Shown: positions 45,903-57,005, numbered from the stretch's first letter. The stretch is DNA of 64,000 nt from Caenimonas sp. SL110 (GCF_001044395.1 NZ_JANU01000007.1:62001-126000); one strand, 5' to 3'. Made by a program: numbers and translations. The notes: a model not told the origin generated them from the letters alone.

Positions 45903-46310
45903 ATGAAAACCAGGCCATTCCTCGAAGCAGAAGACATCAAGAAGGTAGCCGCTGCGGCAGAAGCCGAAGCGCTCAAGAACCACTGGGCAGTGACCATTGC
46001 GATCGTCGATGACGGCGGCCATTTGCTATGGCTGCAGCGCCTGGATGGTGCACCGCCAATTTCCGCGCATATCGCGCCCGCCAAGGCCAACACAGCCGCA
46101 CTGGGCCGCCGCGAGAGCCGGGTCTATGAAGAAGTCATCAACGGGGGCCGCATGTCCTTCCTGAGCGCGCCCGACCTGAAGGGCATGCTCGAAGGCGGTG
46201 TGCCGATCCTGAAGGATGGACAGTGCCTGGGCGCCGTGGGGGTCAGTGGCGTCAAGTCGACAGAAGACGCGCAAATCGCGCGGGCCGGTATTGCGGCAAT
46301 CGGTCTCTGA
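45903..46310 (+). CDS. GlcG/HbpS-family protein (DUF336)
   Basis: 135 residues. Family of small oligomeric proteins, some of which bind heme. Marks are IAIVDDGGHLLWLQRLDGAPP, SAHIAPAKANTAALGRRES and GGVPILKDGQCLGAVGVSGVKSTEDAQIARAGIAAI. No signal peptide, so cytoplasmic. It starts divergently from the BI-1 gene. It stands next to iron genes, which agrees with a heme or redox role, but substrate is unknown. Confidence 0.88.
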   Translation: MKTRPFLEAEDIKKVAAAAEAEALKNHWAVTIAIVDDGGHLLWLQRLDGAPPISAHIAPAKANTAALGRRESRVYEEVINGGRMSFLSAPDLKGMLEGGVPILKDGQCLGAVGVSGVKSTEDAQIARAGIAAIGL

Positions 46311-46339
46311 TTGACTCCTCGCGCGAGCAACAGTCCTGG

Positions 46340-46540
46340 CTATTTGGTCAGGATCAACTTGCCCAGTCGGGTCGCCTGCAGGCGATAGACGCTGCCGTTG
46401 TGCACGATATTCACCGTCCTGCCGCCTTGCAGCAGGACGGAGCTCGCCACTGAAGGCGGCGCCGCATCGGCGCACCCAGTTGCCAGGGTGCATGCCGGGC
46501 CGGCCTCGCGCGAGTGAGCCGCCTCAGGGCCTTGCGACAT
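46340..46540 (-). CDS. hemP: Hemin uptake protein HemP/HmuP
   Basis: 66 residues from ATG 46540. The C-terminal ~38 residues (VLLQGGRTVNIVHNGSVYRLQATRLGKLILTK in part) are the HemP signature: a small beta protein that in related bacteria activates heme-receptor expression. Its first 17 bases overlap the end of bfd, so the two are coupled under the same Fur-like site. Confidence 0.88.
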   Translation of the reverse strand: MSQGPEAAHSREAGPACTLATGCADAAPPSVASSVLLQGGRTVNIVHNGSVYRLQATRLGKLILTK

Positions 46541-46766
46541 CGGGCGAGTTCCAGGCCGGACTTTCCTGAATCCGTGCCGCGAGTTGGATCGAGGCGACGG
46601 GCGAGCCTGCGCTGCATTGCGCCACGACATCCCGTGCGCATCCTTCGCATTGCCCGCACTGTGTCGCGACGCCCAGTTCAAACTGGATATCGTCAAAACT
46701 CATGCCGGCTCGCGCATGACGGGCGATTTCACGGTCGGATACACGTTTGCAGACACAGACGATCAT
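46524..46766 (-). CDS. bfd: Bacterioferritin-associated ferredoxin (BFD-like 2Fe-2S protein)
   Basis: 80 residues from ATG 46766. MIVCVCKRVSDREI and CGQCEGCARDVV supply the C-x-C ... C-x2-C cluster ligands of Bfd, which reduces bacterioferritin-stored iron for release. The start lies 14 bases after a Fur-like palindrome, the expected control for iron starvation. An upstream in-frame ATG would place the start beyond the palindrome and is rejected. Confidence 0.9.
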   Translation of the reverse strand: MIVCVCKRVSDREIARHARAGMSFDDIQFELGVATQCGQCEGCARDVVAQCSAGSPVASIQLAARIQESPAWNSPDVARP

Positions 46767-46779
46767 GGTGGTGCAGTAT

Positions 46780-46800
46780 AAATGCGAATCGATCGCATTT
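46780..46800. promoter_or_regulatory. Fur-box-like palindrome upstream of bfd-hemP
   Basis: 21 bases with arms AAATGCGA and TCGCATTT around a 5-base centre, just upstream of bfd. A near copy precedes the TonB receptor gene (51014-51034). Fur binding is inferred from the palindrome and iron neighbours. Confidence 0.72.
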
Positions 46801-46827
46801 GCAATGCCCGCCTCCAAGCCAGGCCAA

Positions 46828-47946
46828 TCAGCGTGAGCGGTTGCTGGTGCCGATTCGATCGATCAGGTCTGGACGCAGCTTCGCAAGGCTCGGTTCGCCG
46901 CAAAGCACCATCGCCATTTCGAGCTCGTCAATCAACAGCCGCAGGACGTGCGCGACGCCGACGGCGCCGGCATTCGCAAGGCCCCAGATGATGGGACGCC
47001 CCACCAGCACCGCGCGCGCGCCGAGCGCGAGGGCCTTGAGCACGTCCGTGCCCCGTCGAATCCCGCCATCGACCAGCAGGGGAAGCGAGTCGCCGACCGC
47101 GTCGGCGATCCGGGGCAGGGCGGTCGCGGTGGCGATCGCCGTATCGAGCGTCCGCCCACCGTGGTTGGACACAATCACCGCACTGACACCCAGCGAAAGC
47201 GCCAGCTTTGCGTCCAGCGGATGCAGCAGTCCTTTCAGGATCACCGGCAGCCGCGAGGTGGATATCAGCCACTCGACGTCGGCCCATGTGGCAGTGCTTT
47301 GCGCAAGACCCCCTGCAAGCCCATGGCCGTCACGCCCGGGCCGGCTGGACGGGAGGTTGACGGCGGTGATGCCAGTGGGCAGGCGAAACGCGGCTCGCCG
47401 TTCTGCATCCCTTACTCCGGTCACCGGCGCATCGACTGTCAACACCAGTGCGTTGAAACCCGCAGCCTCCGCGCGCGTCACAAGCGACAACGTGACCTCA
47501 CGATCAGGCTGGAGATAAAGCTGGAACCACAGCGGGCTGGCCGGAGGCAGCGTCACGAAGGCCCGCGCAATGTCCTCCAGCCGCGCGCTGGCCTGCGTGC
47601 TGACCACCAGGCCCGCGCCCTGTGCCCCGGCAGCGAGTGCTGTCGCGATCTCTCCATCTGGATGCGCCATTCGCTGGTACGCCATGGGCGCGACCATCAC
47701 TGGGTGATGCAACTGGTGCCCCAACAGTTCGATGCCGGTATGACCGCCTGCCATCGTGCCCAGCACGCGCGGAACCAGCGTGAGCTCATCCCACGCGGTG
47801 CGATTGGCGCGAAGCGTCAACCCGTCTGCTGCTGCGCCGTTGAAGTAGGCCCAGGCGTTGTCATCGAGCCGTCTGCGCGCATGGGCTTCGTGATCGGCGA
47901 GGTTGACCAGGTTGCCCGGTAGCGGCTTTGACCGGGGCGTGTTCAC
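46828..47946 (-). CDS. FMN-dependent alpha-hydroxy-acid oxidase/dehydrogenase
   Basis: 372 residues. TIM-barrel flavoenzyme family of lactate, glycolate and mandelate oxidases. [100 protein letters not shown] (catalytic His and FMN) and [21 protein letters not shown] are present. ATG 47946 overlaps the piuC stop (ATGA), so it belongs to the iron operon; the natural substrate is unknown. Confidence 0.92.
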   Translation of the reverse strand: MNTPRSKPLPGNLVNLADHEAHARRRLDDNAWAYFNGAAADGLTLRANRTAWDELTLVPRVLGTMAGGHTGIELLGHQLHHPVMVAPMAYQRMAHPDGEIATALAAGAQGAGLVVSTQASARLEDIARAFVTLPPASPLWFQLYLQPDREVTLSLVTRAEAAGFNALVLTVDAPVTGVRDAERRAAFRLPTGITAVNLPSSRPGRDGHGLAGGLAQSTATWADVEWLISTSRLPVILKGLLHPLDAKLALSLGVSAVIVSNHGGRTLDTAIATATALPRIADAVGDSLPLLVDGGIRRGTDVLKALALGARAVLVGRPIIWGLANAGAVGVAHVLRLLIDELEMAMVLCGEPSLAKLRPDLIDRIGTSNRSR

Positions 47947-48632
47947 GTGTCAGCCCACATGCGCAGAAGGTTGTGATAAGTCCCCGTGAGCGCGATGGTG
48001 CCAGCGCTGTCTCCGTGCGTTTCGCGCAGACCCATGAGGGCCATGTCGAAGTCGTGCAGAAGGTGGCGCTGCTCATCGCTTCGCACCATGCTCTCGATCC
48101 AGAAGAATGAGGCGAGCCGCTCACCTCGCGTGACCGGCATGACCTCGTGCACCGTTGTGCCGGCATATAGCACCGCATCACCGGCAGCGAACTTCGCGCT
48201 GCGTGTGTGGCTGCCTTCGTGGATGACCAGCTCGCCGCCCTCGTAGCCGTCTGGGTTCGATAGAAAGAGGGTGCACGAAAGGTCCGTGCGCACGCGCACA
48301 CCGTTCTCGGTGAATCGAACGGCGTTGTCCACATGCGCGCCGTACTGGTTGCGCGCGCCGCTATAGCGATTGAAGCGGGGCGGAAACAGTTTTTTGGGAA
48401 GCGCGGCCGCCAGGAATTGCGGTGATCTTTCCAGCGCGCGCAGCACGATCGCCTGCGCGGCGCGAGCAGCTTCGCTGTCGGGTGCGAGCTGCTCGTTGTT
48501 CTTGGCCTGTGCTGCCTGCTCACCGGCGCTGGCGCGGCCGTCAGTCCACGGCGCAGACGCCAGCAGGCCGGCAATCTCGCGAAGTTCTGTTGCGTCAATG
48601 AGTGAGGGAAGGTGGAGCATGGCTGCACTCAT
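47943..48632 (-). CDS. piuC: PKHD-type Fe(II)/2-oxoglutarate dioxygenase PiuC
   Basis: 229 residues. Cytoplasmic iron-regulated hydroxylase regularly found beside catecholate-siderophore receptors. Fe ligands: [11 protein letters not shown] (H-x-D) and [17 protein letters not shown] (distal His, then Arg for 2-oxoglutarate). FFWIESMVR and [14 protein letters not shown] are family-typical. The ATG at 48632 is used; ATG 48620 is possible. It lies 33 bases after the receptor gene and overlaps the FMN oxidase. Confidence 0.93.
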   Translation of the reverse strand: MSAAMLHLPSLIDATELREIAGLLASAPWTDGRASAGEQAAQAKNNEQLAPDSEAARAAQAIVLRALERSPQFLAAALPKKLFPPRFNRYSGARNQYGAHVDNAVRFTENGVRVRTDLSCTLFLSNPDGYEGGELVIHEGSHTRSAKFAAGDAVLYAGTTVHEVMPVTRGERLASFFWIESMVRSDEQRHLLHDFDMALMGLRETHGDSAGTIALTGTYHNLLRMWADT

Positions 48633-48665
48633 ATTAGAACCTGCAACCGAAGTCGGCGCGCCGCG

Positions 48666-50894
48666 TCAGAACCGGCCTGTCAGCGCCACCTGGAGTTGCC
48701 GTCCGGCACCGGGGATGTAGTGGCCACGATAGAGCGATTCGCCGTACAGCTTGTTCGCCACGTTGCTCAGGTTCGCCTTGAGCTTCCAGATCTCATTGAA
48801 GGTGTATTCGGTCATCAGCTCGCCGGTCATGAAGCCGGGCGCTTCCCATGCAGGCGCCGTCACATCGGCAGCGGCCTGGCTGCTGCGAAAGTTGATACCG
48901 CCGCCTATCCGCCAATTCGGGTTGACCTGATAGGTGGTCCAGACCGTGCCGCTGTGGCGGGGGCTCAGGCCCGGTCGGTCGCCGACGCGATTGCCCACCG
49001 TGGTCGCGGTCGACGCTGCTTCATCGACACGTGCAACCGGCATCCACTGGTACGAACCGTAAACCTCCCACTGTGGCGTCAGGCGTCCGGTGCTGTCGAT
49101 TTCGATGCCGGCTGAATGGCGCTTGCCTGATAGCAGGAGTCGCGTTGCGGCCGTGTCGGGGTCCACGTTGCGCTCGTGAAGCTTCGTCGCATGAAAGATC
49201 GCAAAGCGTGTGGTGAAGCGCTTGTCCGCGCTGTCGATGCTGCCGCCGACTTCGATGTTGCGGCTTTCTTCGGGTGGCGTGTTGGCGCTGTTCGCGTTGT
49301 ACGAGTAGGTATCTGCGGAGGTGTTGAACGACGTGCCGTACGAGAAGTGGAACGAGTGACGGTCGGTCGGTTGGTACAGCACTGCAAATCGCTTGCTGAC
49401 TTTGGAAATCTTCTGCTGATAGGCCGTCGTAGTCACTGGGCCGCCTGCGCTGGTGGGAATCGCGTAGTTGGTGAACCCGCCATCGAGGCTGTCGTAGCGC
49501 AGGCCCCCGAGCAGCTTCCAGTGCGGCGCAACCTGGATCAGGTCCTGGCCGTAAATGCCCCAGGACTTGGCGACAAATTCACTGCCGATGCGCAGGATGC
49601 GCGAGTCCTCATCGATCCACGCACCGTCATTGGGTGTGCCGAAGGTGGAGGTGGGCTTGGCAAGATTCACTCCGCCCTGGGCTGCCGTGCGCGCCGCATA
49701 CACCGTCTTTTCTTCTCGGGCGAAGTCGATGCCTGTCTGCACGGCGTGCTTGTAGCCCAGGCCATCGAACTTGAGCGTCACGTCGCTTTGCGCGTGGGTC
49801 GTGGCCAGGTCCTGGATCTTCAGTTGTGTGCCGCGCGCGATGACCGTGCTGGGGCCGAAGTTGGTCAGGTCGGTGCCGGCGCCAAAGCGCACGGTGCCCG
49901 CGCGCTGGTCCCGCTCGAACTTGCCCCTGCGCACCAGGGTCCTGATTTCGTTTGCGTCGCCGAAGCGATGCAGGTGACTGAGCGTGAACATGTTCGCCGA
50001 GCCATTGTTGCGGTCGCTGGCCATGCCGTAGTAGGCGGTTGGGTCGAGGCTTGCGATCAGGGTATTTGCCGCTGAAGAATCGCTTGCCAGCGGCTTGATC
50101 CACGGCATGCCGTAATTCATGCCGTTGCGGTTGTCCAGCACGTAGAGGCTGGCCATGAATTCGTTGGCGGTGCCGATCCCCAGGCGATAGGCCGCCGCAA
50201 ATCCTTTTTTGGACACGCTGCTGCCCGAGCCGTTGTCGTCGGCGCTGGTGGTCATGGCGTTGATCCTGAGCGCCGCGTTCTCACCCGTGTGGAAATTGAA
50301 GTCACCCGTAAATCGCTTGTAGCTGTGACTTCCGATGGTGGTGCTGACCTCATGCTCGTCGATCAGTCGCGGCACCTTGCTGACCTGGTTGACGGCGCCG
50401 CCAGTCGATCCCCGGCCGAAAAGCATCGAGGCCGAACCGCGCAGCAATTCGATCCGGTCGTTGTTGAAGGTGTCCCTGTCGTAGAAGGCAGGGTCTCGCA
50501 TGCTGTCCAGGAAGATGTCGCCGGTGCCGGCCAGCGAGAAACCGCGCAGGCGGATGTCTTCTTCGCCGCCTTCAGCAGCCATGAAGGTGATGCCGGCGGT
50601 GTTGCGCAGCGCATCTTTCATGGTGTCGAGATTGCGGTCGTCCATCAGCTTCTCGGTGACGACGCTGATCGACTGGGGAATGTCGCGCAGTTCCTGCGTT
50701 CCCTTGCCGATGGTGGTGGTGGTCGCGCGCAGTGTGTCTTTGTCTTGCGCTTTCTCGCGGATCACCACGACCGGCAGTGTGGCCCGCACCGGCGGCGGAG
50801 TTTGCGACCAGCTGGCGGTCGAGGCGGCCAGCATCATTGCGCCCAGGGGAAGCAGGGAGTGGTCGGAACGTGGACGTACAGGTTTTTGCGCCAA
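48666..50894 (-). CDS. TonB-dependent siderophore receptor, Fiu-like
   Basis: 742 residues. Outer-membrane receptor for catecholate-type ferric siderophores. Signal peptide LPLGAMMLAASTASWSQ, plug domain (RDIPQSISVVTEKLMDDRN, EEDIRLRGFSLAG, GRGSTGGAVNQVSK) and 22-strand barrel ending in aromatic Phe (VALTGRF). It pairs with piuC as in Fiu-YbiX loci. The Fur-like palindrome at 51014-51034 lies 120 bases upstream of the start. Confidence 0.93.
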   Translation of the reverse strand: MAQKPVRPRSDHSLLPLGAMMLAASTASWSQTPPPVRATLPVVVIREKAQDKDTLRATTTTIGKGTQELRDIPQSISVVTEKLMDDRNLDTMKDALRNTAGITFMAAEGGEEDIRLRGFSLAGTGDIFLDSMRDPAFYDRDTFNNDRIELLRGSASMLFGRGSTGGAVNQVSKVPRLIDEHEVSTTIGSHSYKRFTGDFNFHTGENAALRINAMTTSADDNGSGSSVSKKGFAAAYRLGIGTANEFMASLYVLDNRNGMNYGMPWIKPLASDSSAANTLIASLDPTAYYGMASDRNNGSANMFTLSHLHRFGDANEIRTLVRRGKFERDQRAGTVRFGAGTDLTNFGPSTVIARGTQLKIQDLATTHAQSDVTLKFDGLGYKHAVQTGIDFAREEKTVYAARTAAQGGVNLAKPTSTFGTPNDGAWIDEDSRILRIGSEFVAKSWGIYGQDLIQVAPHWKLLGGLRYDSLDGGFTNYAIPTSAGGPVTTTAYQQKISKVSKRFAVLYQPTDRHSFHFSYGTSFNTSADTYSYNANSANTPPEESRNIEVGGSIDSADKRFTTRFAIFHATKLHERNVDPDTAATRLLLSGKRHSAGIEIDSTGRLTPQWEVYGSYQWMPVARVDEAASTATTVGNRVGDRPGLSPRHSGTVWTTYQVNPNWRIGGGINFRSSQAAADVTAPAWEAPGFMTGELMTEYTFNEIWKLKANLSNVANKLYGESLYRGHYIPGAGRQLQVALTGRF

Positions 50895-51013
50895 GATGGC
50901 CTCCAGAAGAGCGTCCGCTTCGGCGGGCGCTGTCGGTTAGAGGCTGGCTGGTGCACGCGGGGAAGTGCGTGCGATTGGCTTGCCGTTTCGTTGTGAACGG
51001 CGATTCTATATCT

Positions 51014-51034
51014 AAATGAGAATCTATCGCATTT
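51014..51034. promoter_or_regulatory. Fur-box-like palindrome upstream of the TonB receptor
   Basis: 21 bases with left arm AAATGAGA and right arm TCGCATTT; the right half equals that of the bfd site. Iron-dependent repression of the receptor-piuC-oxidase operon is inferred. Confidence 0.72.
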
Positions 51035-51169
51035 AGGCCGGAGTTGGATGATTACTCGGAGTCCAACTGCGACTGCAGGTAGTTCTACAGCCCGGCCTTG
51101 CCCAGGTCCTGCAGGTTGGGCAGGCCGTCAAGCGTCAGGATGCGGGCTTCGCGGCGATTGTGGCGCAAA

Positions 51170-52717
51170 TCACTGGCGGATCAGGTGGTCGAATGCACCC
51201 AGCGCTGCCTTCGCACCGTCGCCGGCGGCAATGATGATCTGCTTGAAAGGCACTGTCGTTGCATCGCCCGCTGCGAACACGCCCGGCACGGATGTCTGCC
51301 CCCTGGCGTCCACAATGATCTCGCCGTGGCGCGACAACTCGACGGTGCCCTTGAGCCATTCGGTGTTGGGCACGAGGCCGATCTGCACGAACACGCCTTC
51401 GAGCTCGACATGATGGCTCTCGCCGGTGGCGCGATCCTTGTAGTCGAGGCCGTTCACCTTCTGGCCGTCGCCGGTGATGGCGGTTGTTTGCGCATTGACC
51501 AGCACCGTGACATTGGGCAGCGTGCCCAGCTTGCGCTGGAGCACGGCGTCGGCACGCAACTGCGTATCAAATTCGATCAGCGTGACATGGCCGACCAGGC
51601 CTGCCAGGTCGATGGCCGCCTCGACACCCGAATTGCCGCCGCCGATCACCGACACACGCTTTCCCTTGAACAGCGGGCCGTCGCAATGCGGGCAATAGGC
51701 CACGCCCTTGTTGCGGTATTCCTGCTCGCCCGGAACGTTGATGTTGCGCCAGCGCGCGCCGGTCGTGATGATCACGCTCCTGGACTTGAGCAAGCCGCCG
51801 CTTTCCAGCTCGATCTCGATCAGCTCGCCACCCGTCCTGAGCGCCTTGGCGCGCTGCAGGTTCATGATGTCCACCTCGTACTGGCGAACATGATCTTCCA
51901 GTGCCAGCGCGAACGCCGGTCCCTGGGTTTCCTTGACCGAAATAAAGTTCTCGATGCCCAGCGTGTCCATCACCTGGCCGCCGAAACGTTCGCAGGCGAT
52001 ACCCGTGCGAATGCCCTTGCGCGCTGCGTACACGGCGGCTGCCGCGCCAGCCGGGCCGCCGCCGACGATGAGCACGTCGAACGGTTCCTTGGCCGAGATC
52101 TTTTTCGCCTCGCGCTCGACACCGCTGGTGTCAATCTTCGCCAGGATTTCTTCCAGGCTCATGCGGCCGTTACCAAACATCTTTCCGTTGAGAAAGACCG
52201 TTGGCACGCCCATGATCTGGCGTTCTTCGATTTCGTTCTGGAAGATGCCGCCCTCGATCATCGTGGTCTTGATGCGGGGGTTCTGGATCGCCATCAGGTT
52301 GAGCGCCTGCACCACGTCCGGGCAGTTGTGGCAGGTCAGCGAAACGTAAACCTCGAATTCGAAGTCACCGTCCAGCGCCCGGATCTGTTCCAGCACGGCA
52401 TCGTCCACCTTGGGCGGATAGCCGCCGACCTGCAGCAGCGCGAGCACGAGCGAAGTGAACTCATGGCCCATCGGAAGACCCGCAAAGCGCGGACCGTGGT
52501 CTTCCCCAGGCCGGTTGATCGAAAACGACGGGGTTCGATAGGGGCCGCCGCGCGTTTCGCTGACCTTCATCAACGGCGACGCCTCTGCGATGTCCTGGAG
52601 CAGTTCGCGCATGTCGGCCGAGGCCGGGGAGTCATCCAGCGACGCAACAATTTCGACAGGCTGCGAAATGCGCTGCAGGTAGGTGCTGAGTTGTGCTTTC
52701 AGAGCGGCTTCGAGCAT
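51170..52717 (-). CDS. ahpF: Alkyl hydroperoxide reductase subunit F
   Basis: 515 residues from ATG 52717 ([15 protein letters not shown]); an open frame further upstream runs through the ahpC terminator. NADH- and FAD-dependent reductase that passes electrons to AhpC. N-terminal tandem thioredoxin-like domains with TCHNCPD (about 128-134), FAD motif [18 protein letters not shown], redox disulfide CPHCDG (about 342), NAD site [15 protein letters not shown] and C-terminal VFAAGDAT. It lies downstream of ahpC on the same strand. Confidence 0.96.
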   Translation of the reverse strand: MLEAALKAQLSTYLQRISQPVEIVASLDDSPASADMRELLQDIAEASPLMKVSETRGGPYRTPSFSINRPGEDHGPRFAGLPMGHEFTSLVLALLQVGGYPPKVDDAVLEQIRALDGDFEFEVYVSLTCHNCPDVVQALNLMAIQNPRIKTTMIEGGIFQNEIEERQIMGVPTVFLNGKMFGNGRMSLEEILAKIDTSGVEREAKKISAKEPFDVLIVGGGPAGAAAAVYAARKGIRTGIACERFGGQVMDTLGIENFISVKETQGPAFALALEDHVRQYEVDIMNLQRAKALRTGGELIEIELESGGLLKSRSVIITTGARWRNINVPGEQEYRNKGVAYCPHCDGPLFKGKRVSVIGGGNSGVEAAIDLAGLVGHVTLIEFDTQLRADAVLQRKLGTLPNVTVLVNAQTTAITGDGQKVNGLDYKDRATGESHHVELEGVFVQIGLVPNTEWLKGTVELSRHGEIIVDARGQTSVPGVFAAGDATTVPFKQIIIAAGDGAKAALGAFDHLIRQ

Positions 52718-52751
52718 GGTGGATTCCTTGGATAGCGGTGATTCGAGAAAC

Positions 52752-52785
52752 AAAAAGGGCCCGGAGCGACGTCGCGCCGAGCCCT
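52752..52785 (-). terminator. Hairpin terminator between ahpC and ahpF
   Basis: Long imperfect stem (AGGGC/GCCCT outer arms at 52756-52760 and 52781-52785) in GC-rich sequence, followed on the minus strand by TTTTTG. It may give a partial stop so that ahpC transcript exceeds ahpF. Confidence 0.65.
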
Positions 52786-52805
52786 GGGGCGCGAAGAAAG
52801 GGCGC

Positions 52806-53369
52806 TTAGATCTTGCCGACCAGGTCCAGCGACGGGGCGATGGTCTTGGCGCCTTCGTTCCACTTGGCCGGGCAGACTTCACCGGGGTGGGCGGCGGTGT
52901 ACTGGGCTGCCTTCAGCTTGCGCAGCGTTTCCTTGACGTCACGGGCGATTTCGTTCGAATGAACTTCCATCGTCTTGATGATGCCGTCGGGGTTCACGAT
53001 GAAGGTGCCGCGCAGTGCCAGGCCCTCTTCGGCGATATGCACGTCGAATGCGTTGGTCAGTGCGTGGGTGGGGTCGCCAACCAGCGGGAACTTCGCCTTG
53101 CCCACGGCTGGGGACGTCTCGTGCCAGACCTTGTGCGAGAAGTGCGTGTCGGTGGTGACGATGTACACCTCGGCGCCCATCTTCTGGAACTCGGCATAGT
53201 TGTCGGCTGCGTCCTCGACTTCGGTCGGGCAGTTGAAGGTGAATGCTGCAGGCATGAAGATCAGGACGGACCACTTGCCCTTGAGGGTCTGGTCGCTGAC
53301 GGTGATGAACTTGCCGTTGTGGAAGGCTTCGGTCTTGAACGGCTGGACTTGGGTATTGATCAGGGACAT
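52806..53369 (-). CDS. ahpC: Alkyl hydroperoxide reductase subunit C (peroxiredoxin)
   Basis: 187 residues. Typical 2-Cys peroxiredoxin: peroxidatic Cys in [12 protein letters not shown] (about 47), [16 protein letters not shown], and resolving Cys in [11 protein letters not shown] (about 166). It reduces hydrogen peroxide, organic peroxides and peroxynitrite. An AhpF partner follows. A possible OxyR half site lies at 53471-53487. Confidence 0.97.
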   Translation of the reverse strand: MSLINTQVQPFKTEAFHNGKFITVSDQTLKGKWSVLIFMPAAFTFNCPTEVEDAADNYAEFQKMGAEVYIVTTDTHFSHKVWHETSPAVGKAKFPLVGDPTHALTNAFDVHIAEEGLALRGTFIVNPDGIIKTMEVHSNEIARDVKETLRKLKAAQYTAAHPGEVCPAKWNEGAKTIAPSLDLVGKI

Positions 53370-53470
53370 GGGCTTTTCTCTCTGTGGTTGTTGTTGATGG
53401 ATGGGTGACTGACGGAACGGAGTTTGCCGTCAGACGGCAGATTGATCCAATGAATTGGCGGTATTAACCC

Positions 53471-53487
53471 GATATGAAATAACTATC
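53471..53487. promoter_or_regulatory. Possible OxyR-type site upstream of ahpC
   Basis: GATATGAAATAACTATC, ends forming GATA/TATC, about 102-118 bases before ahpC. It matches much of the ATAG-N7-CTAT pattern of OxyR half sites. Only one half site is clear. Confidence 0.35.
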
Positions 53488-53494
53488 GAATCCC

Positions 53495-54316
53495 TCAGTA
53501 CTCGAGCCGTTCGGGACGGATCTCCTGGAGGATGGTGGTCGCGATCTCTTCAATGGACTTGGTTGTCGTGCTGAGCCAGCGGATGCCGGCCCGTCGCATC
53601 ATGGCCTCTGCTTCAGCCACTTCCATGCGGCAGTTCTCCAGCGAGGCATAGCGCGAATTGGGCCGGCGTTCGTTGCGGATTTCGGCCAGGCGCTCGGGCT
53701 GGATGGTCAACCCGAAAATCTTCGCGCGATGGGGCACCAGGGCTCCGGGCAGCTGCTGCCGGTCGAAGTCTTCCGGGATCAGCGGATAGTTGGCCGCCTT
53801 CAGGCCGTACTGCATGGCCAGGTAGAGCGATGTCGGCGTTTTCCCGCTGCGGCTCACCCCAACCAGGATCACATCGGCTGACTCCAGGTCACGGTTGGAC
53901 TGGCCGTCGTCATGCGCCAGACTGAAATTGATGGCTTCGATCCGGTCGTGGTACGCCTTGCTCTTGCTCACGTCCGAGAAGCGCCCGATGCGGTGGTTGG
54001 AGGTAATGCCCAGCTCGACCTCCAGTGGCCGCACAAAAGTGCCGAACATGTCCAGCAGCATGCCTTTGCAGCCTTGTTCGATGACCTGCAGGATCTCGCG
54101 GTTGACCAGCGTGGTGAAGACCAGCGGCTTGTTGCCCTCGACCTCGGCCGTGTGGTTGACCTGGCGGACGACCTGGTGCGCCTTGTCGACGCTGTCGATG
54201 AACGGCAGGCGCAAATGGCGCGGCTTGAATTCGAACTGCGCGAGGATGGCGTTTCCGAAGGTTTCGGCAGTGATGCCGGTACCGTCGGAGATGAAGAAAA
54301 CCGTGCGGGTGTGCAT
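53495..54316 (-). CDS. ppsR: PEP synthase regulatory protein (bifunctional kinase/phosphorylase)
   Basis: 273 residues, DUF299 family. It inactivates phosphoenolpyruvate synthase by ADP-dependent threonine phosphorylation and reactivates it by phosphorolysis. Marks: [19 protein letters not shown] (N-terminus), [10 protein letters not shown] and the P-loop [16 protein letters not shown] (about 153-165), then YPLIPEDF and [13 protein letters not shown] end. It is divergent from ppsA, its substrate, as in most betaproteobacteria. Confidence 0.96.
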   Translation of the reverse strand: MHTRTVFFISDGTGITAETFGNAILAQFEFKPRHLRLPFIDSVDKAHQVVRQVNHTAEVEGNKPLVFTTLVNREILQVIEQGCKGMLLDMFGTFVRPLEVELGITSNHRIGRFSDVSKSKAYHDRIEAINFSLAHDDGQSNRDLESADVILVGVSRSGKTPTSLYLAMQYGLKAANYPLIPEDFDRQQLPGALVPHRAKIFGLTIQPERLAEIRNERRPNSRYASLENCRMEVAEAEAMMRRAGIRWLSTTTKSIEEIATTILQEIRPERLEY

Positions 54317-54568
54317 GAAGAGTGCCCTGTAGTGCTTTCAGACTGCTGCAAGCCGCACGTAACCGCGCGAAGCCTACAATGGGAGCAATTATCGGCATAC
54401 GTTCAACGACGTCCCCCAGCCCCAATTTTCTACGCGCATGCACGCCACCGGCTCATTCCAAGAAATACAAAGCCAGTGCGGCCCTGACGGCCTTCACGAC
54501 CCTGACTGCCTGCATGCCGCGCCGCTCCGACGGAGCGCAGACCCGGTTTTTACTTTTGGAGTTTTCCC

Positions 54569-56986
54569 ATGTCTGCCACTATCAGCCCGACCGCCCTGGA
54601 GCATCGCCTAGACAACCTGCTGGTTGTACCGTTTGAAAACCTGAGAATGACCGACGTCGGCGTGGTCGGCGGCAAGAACGCCAGCCTCGGCGAGATGATC
54701 TCCCAGCTACCCCAGGGCGTTCGCGTTCCGACCGGGTTTGCAACGACTGCGCACGCCTTTCGCGAGTTCCTGGCTTACGACGGACTCGCCAGGCGCATTG
54801 AAGAGCGCCTGACCACACTCAACACCGACGACGTTCGCGCACTCGCCGCGGCCGGCGCCGAAATCCGCGGCTGGATCGAACACCAGCCTTTTCCCGCCGA
54901 CCTCGACAAGGCCATCCGCGAATCGTTCGCAACCCTCGCGGGAGACCACCCGACGGCGACCTTTGCCGTGCGTTCGTCTGCAACTGCAGAAGACCTGCCC
55001 GATGCATCGTTCGCGGGCCAGCAGGAAACCTTCCTGAACGTGATCGGCATCGACGACATCCTTGCCAAGATGAAGGAAGTCTTCGCATCGCTCTACAACG
55101 ACCGCGCCATCAGCTATCGCGTGCACAAGGGCTTTGCCCACGCGGACGTCGCTCTGTCTGCAGGCGTGCAGCGCATGGTTCGAAGTGACCTGGGCGCCGC
55201 AGGCGTGATGTTCACGATCGACACCGAGTCCGGCTTTGACCAGGTCGTGTTCATCACGTCCAGCTATGGCCTGGGCGAGACGGTGGTGCAGGGCGCTGTC
55301 AACCCCGACGAGTTCTACGTCCACAAGCCCATGCTGGAAGCTGGCAAGCGCGCCGTGATTCGCCGCAACCTGGGCTCCAAGCTGATCCAGATGGTGTTCA
55401 CCAACCCGCAGGAAAAAGCTTCATCGGGCAAGCTGGTCAAGACAATCGACGTGCCGCTCGAACAGCGCAACCGGTTCTCCCTGACCGATGCCGACGTCGA
55501 AGAACTTGCGCGATATGCGCTGGTCATCGAGAAGCACTATGGCTGCGCCATGGACATCGAGTGGGGCAAGGACGGCGACGACGGCCACATCTACATCCTG
55601 CAGGCTCGCCCCGAGACGGTCAAAAGCCAGCAGCATGGCAAGGCCGAGATGCGCTACAAGCTCAAGGGCCGTGGCAATGTGCTCGCCGAAGGCCGCGCCA
55701 TTGGCCAGAAGATCGGCACCGGTCCGGTTCGCCTGGTCCACAGCATCTCCGAAATGGACAAGGTGCAGGCGGGTGATGTGCTCGTGACCGACATGACCGA
55801 CCCGAATTGGGAGCCGGTGATGAAGCGGGCCAGCGCCATCGTGACCAATCGCGGCGGTCGCACCTGCCACGCAGCCATCATTGCGCGTGAGCTCGGCATC
55901 CCGGCAGTGGTCGGGTGCGGCGACGCGACCGATCGCCTGAAGGACAGCACGCTGGTGACCGTGAGCTGCGCAGAAGGCGACACCGGCTTCATCTACGACG
56001 GCTTGCTCGAGACCGAGGTCACCGAAGTCGAGCGCGGCAAGATGCCCGAGATCGGCATCAAGATGACGATGAACGTCGGCAATCCGCAGCTGGCATTCGA
56101 CTTCGCGCAGCTGCCCAACGACGGCGTCGGCCTTGCACGGCTGGAGTTCATCATCAACAACAACATCGGCGTGCATCCCAAGGCGATCCTTGACTACCCG
56201 AACGTCGATGCCGACCTGAAAAAGGCGGTCGAATCTGTGGCACGCGGCCATGCCTCGCCACGTGCCTTCTACGTGGACAAGGTGGCTGAGGGTATTGCGA
56301 CCATTGCGGCGGCCTTCTGGCCCAAGCCTGTCATCGTGCGCCTGTCGGACTTCAAGTCCAATGAATACCGCAAGCTGATTGGCGGCTCGCGCTACGAGCC
56401 TGAAGAAGAAAATCCGATGCTGGGCTTCCGTGGTGCGGCGCGCTACATCAGCGCGGAGTTCCGCGAGGCCTTTGCAATGGAATGCGAGGCGCTGGTTCGA
56501 GTGCGCGGCGAAATGGGCCTGACCAATGTGCAGGTCATGGTGCCTTTCGTGCGCACGCTGGGCCAAGCCGACCGCGTGACGCAGTTGCTCGCCAGCCAGG
56601 GTCTGCAGCGGGGCAAGGACGACCTCAAGATCATCATGATGTGCGAGGTGCCGAGCAACGCCATCCTGGCCGACGAGTTCCTGGAGTACTTCGACGGCTT
56701 CTCGATCGGCTCGAACGACCTCACGCAGCTGACGCTGGGCCTGGACCGCGATTCGGGCCTGGAATTGCTCGCCGCCGACTTCGACGAGCGCGATCCTGCG
56801 GTGAAGGCCATGCTCTCGCGCGCGATCAAGGCTTGCCTGAAGCAGGGCAAGTACGTCGGCATTTGCGGGCAGGGCCCTAGCGACCATCCGGACTTTGCGC
56901 AGTGGCTGGCTGACGAAGGCATCACCTCCATTTCGCTCAACCCCGACAGCGTCATCTCGACCTGGAAGCAGCTGGCCGCTCGTTGA
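54569..56986 (+). CDS. ppsA: Phosphoenolpyruvate synthase
   Basis: 805 residues, start ATG with GGAG 9 bases upstream. Converts pyruvate, ATP and water to PEP, AMP and phosphate for gluconeogenesis. N-terminal ATP-grasp domain ([30 protein letters not shown]), phospho-His domain ([23 protein letters not shown], catalytic His about 434) and C-terminal PEP-binding barrel ([26 protein letters not shown], catalytic Cys in GICGQGPSD). A 252-bp gap to ppsR holds the divergent promoters. Confidence 0.97.
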   Translation: MSATISPTALEHRLDNLLVVPFENLRMTDVGVVGGKNASLGEMISQLPQGVRVPTGFATTAHAFREFLAYDGLARRIEERLTTLNTDDVRALAAAGAEIRGWIEHQPFPADLDKAIRESFATLAGDHPTATFAVRSSATAEDLPDASFAGQQETFLNVIGIDDILAKMKEVFASLYNDRAISYRVHKGFAHADVALSAGVQRMVRSDLGAAGVMFTIDTESGFDQVVFITSSYGLGETVVQGAVNPDEFYVHKPMLEAGKRAVIRRNLGSKLIQMVFTNPQEKASSGKLVKTIDVPLEQRNRFSLTDADVEELARYALVIEKHYGCAMDIEWGKDGDDGHIYILQARPETVKSQQHGKAEMRYKLKGRGNVLAEGRAIGQKIGTGPVRLVHSISEMDKVQAGDVLVTDMTDPNWEPVMKRASAIVTNRGGRTCHAAIIARELGIPAVVGCGDATDRLKDSTLVTVSCAEGDTGFIYDGLLETEVTEVERGKMPEIGIKMTMNVGNPQLAFDFAQLPNDGVGLARLEFIINNNIGVHPKAILDYPNVDADLKKAVESVARGHASPRAFYVDKVAEGIATIAAAFWPKPVIVRLSDFKSNEYRKLIGGSRYEPEEENPMLGFRGAARYISAEFREAFAMECEALVRVRGEMGLTNVQVMVPFVRTLGQADRVTQLLASQGLQRGKDDLKIIMMCEVPSNAILADEFLEYFDGFSIGSNDLTQLTLGLDRDSGLELLAADFDERDPAVKAMLSRAIKACLKQGKYVGICGQGPSDHPDFAQWLADEGITSISLNPDSVISTWKQLAAR

Positions 56987-57005
56987 TTCCGCGCTTTGGA
57001 TTCCA

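Noticed and set aside
51098..52735. 545-codon plus-strand open frame opposite ahpF
   Set aside because: ahpF is certain from its redox motifs; the antisense frame has His/Ala/Arg-rich noise.
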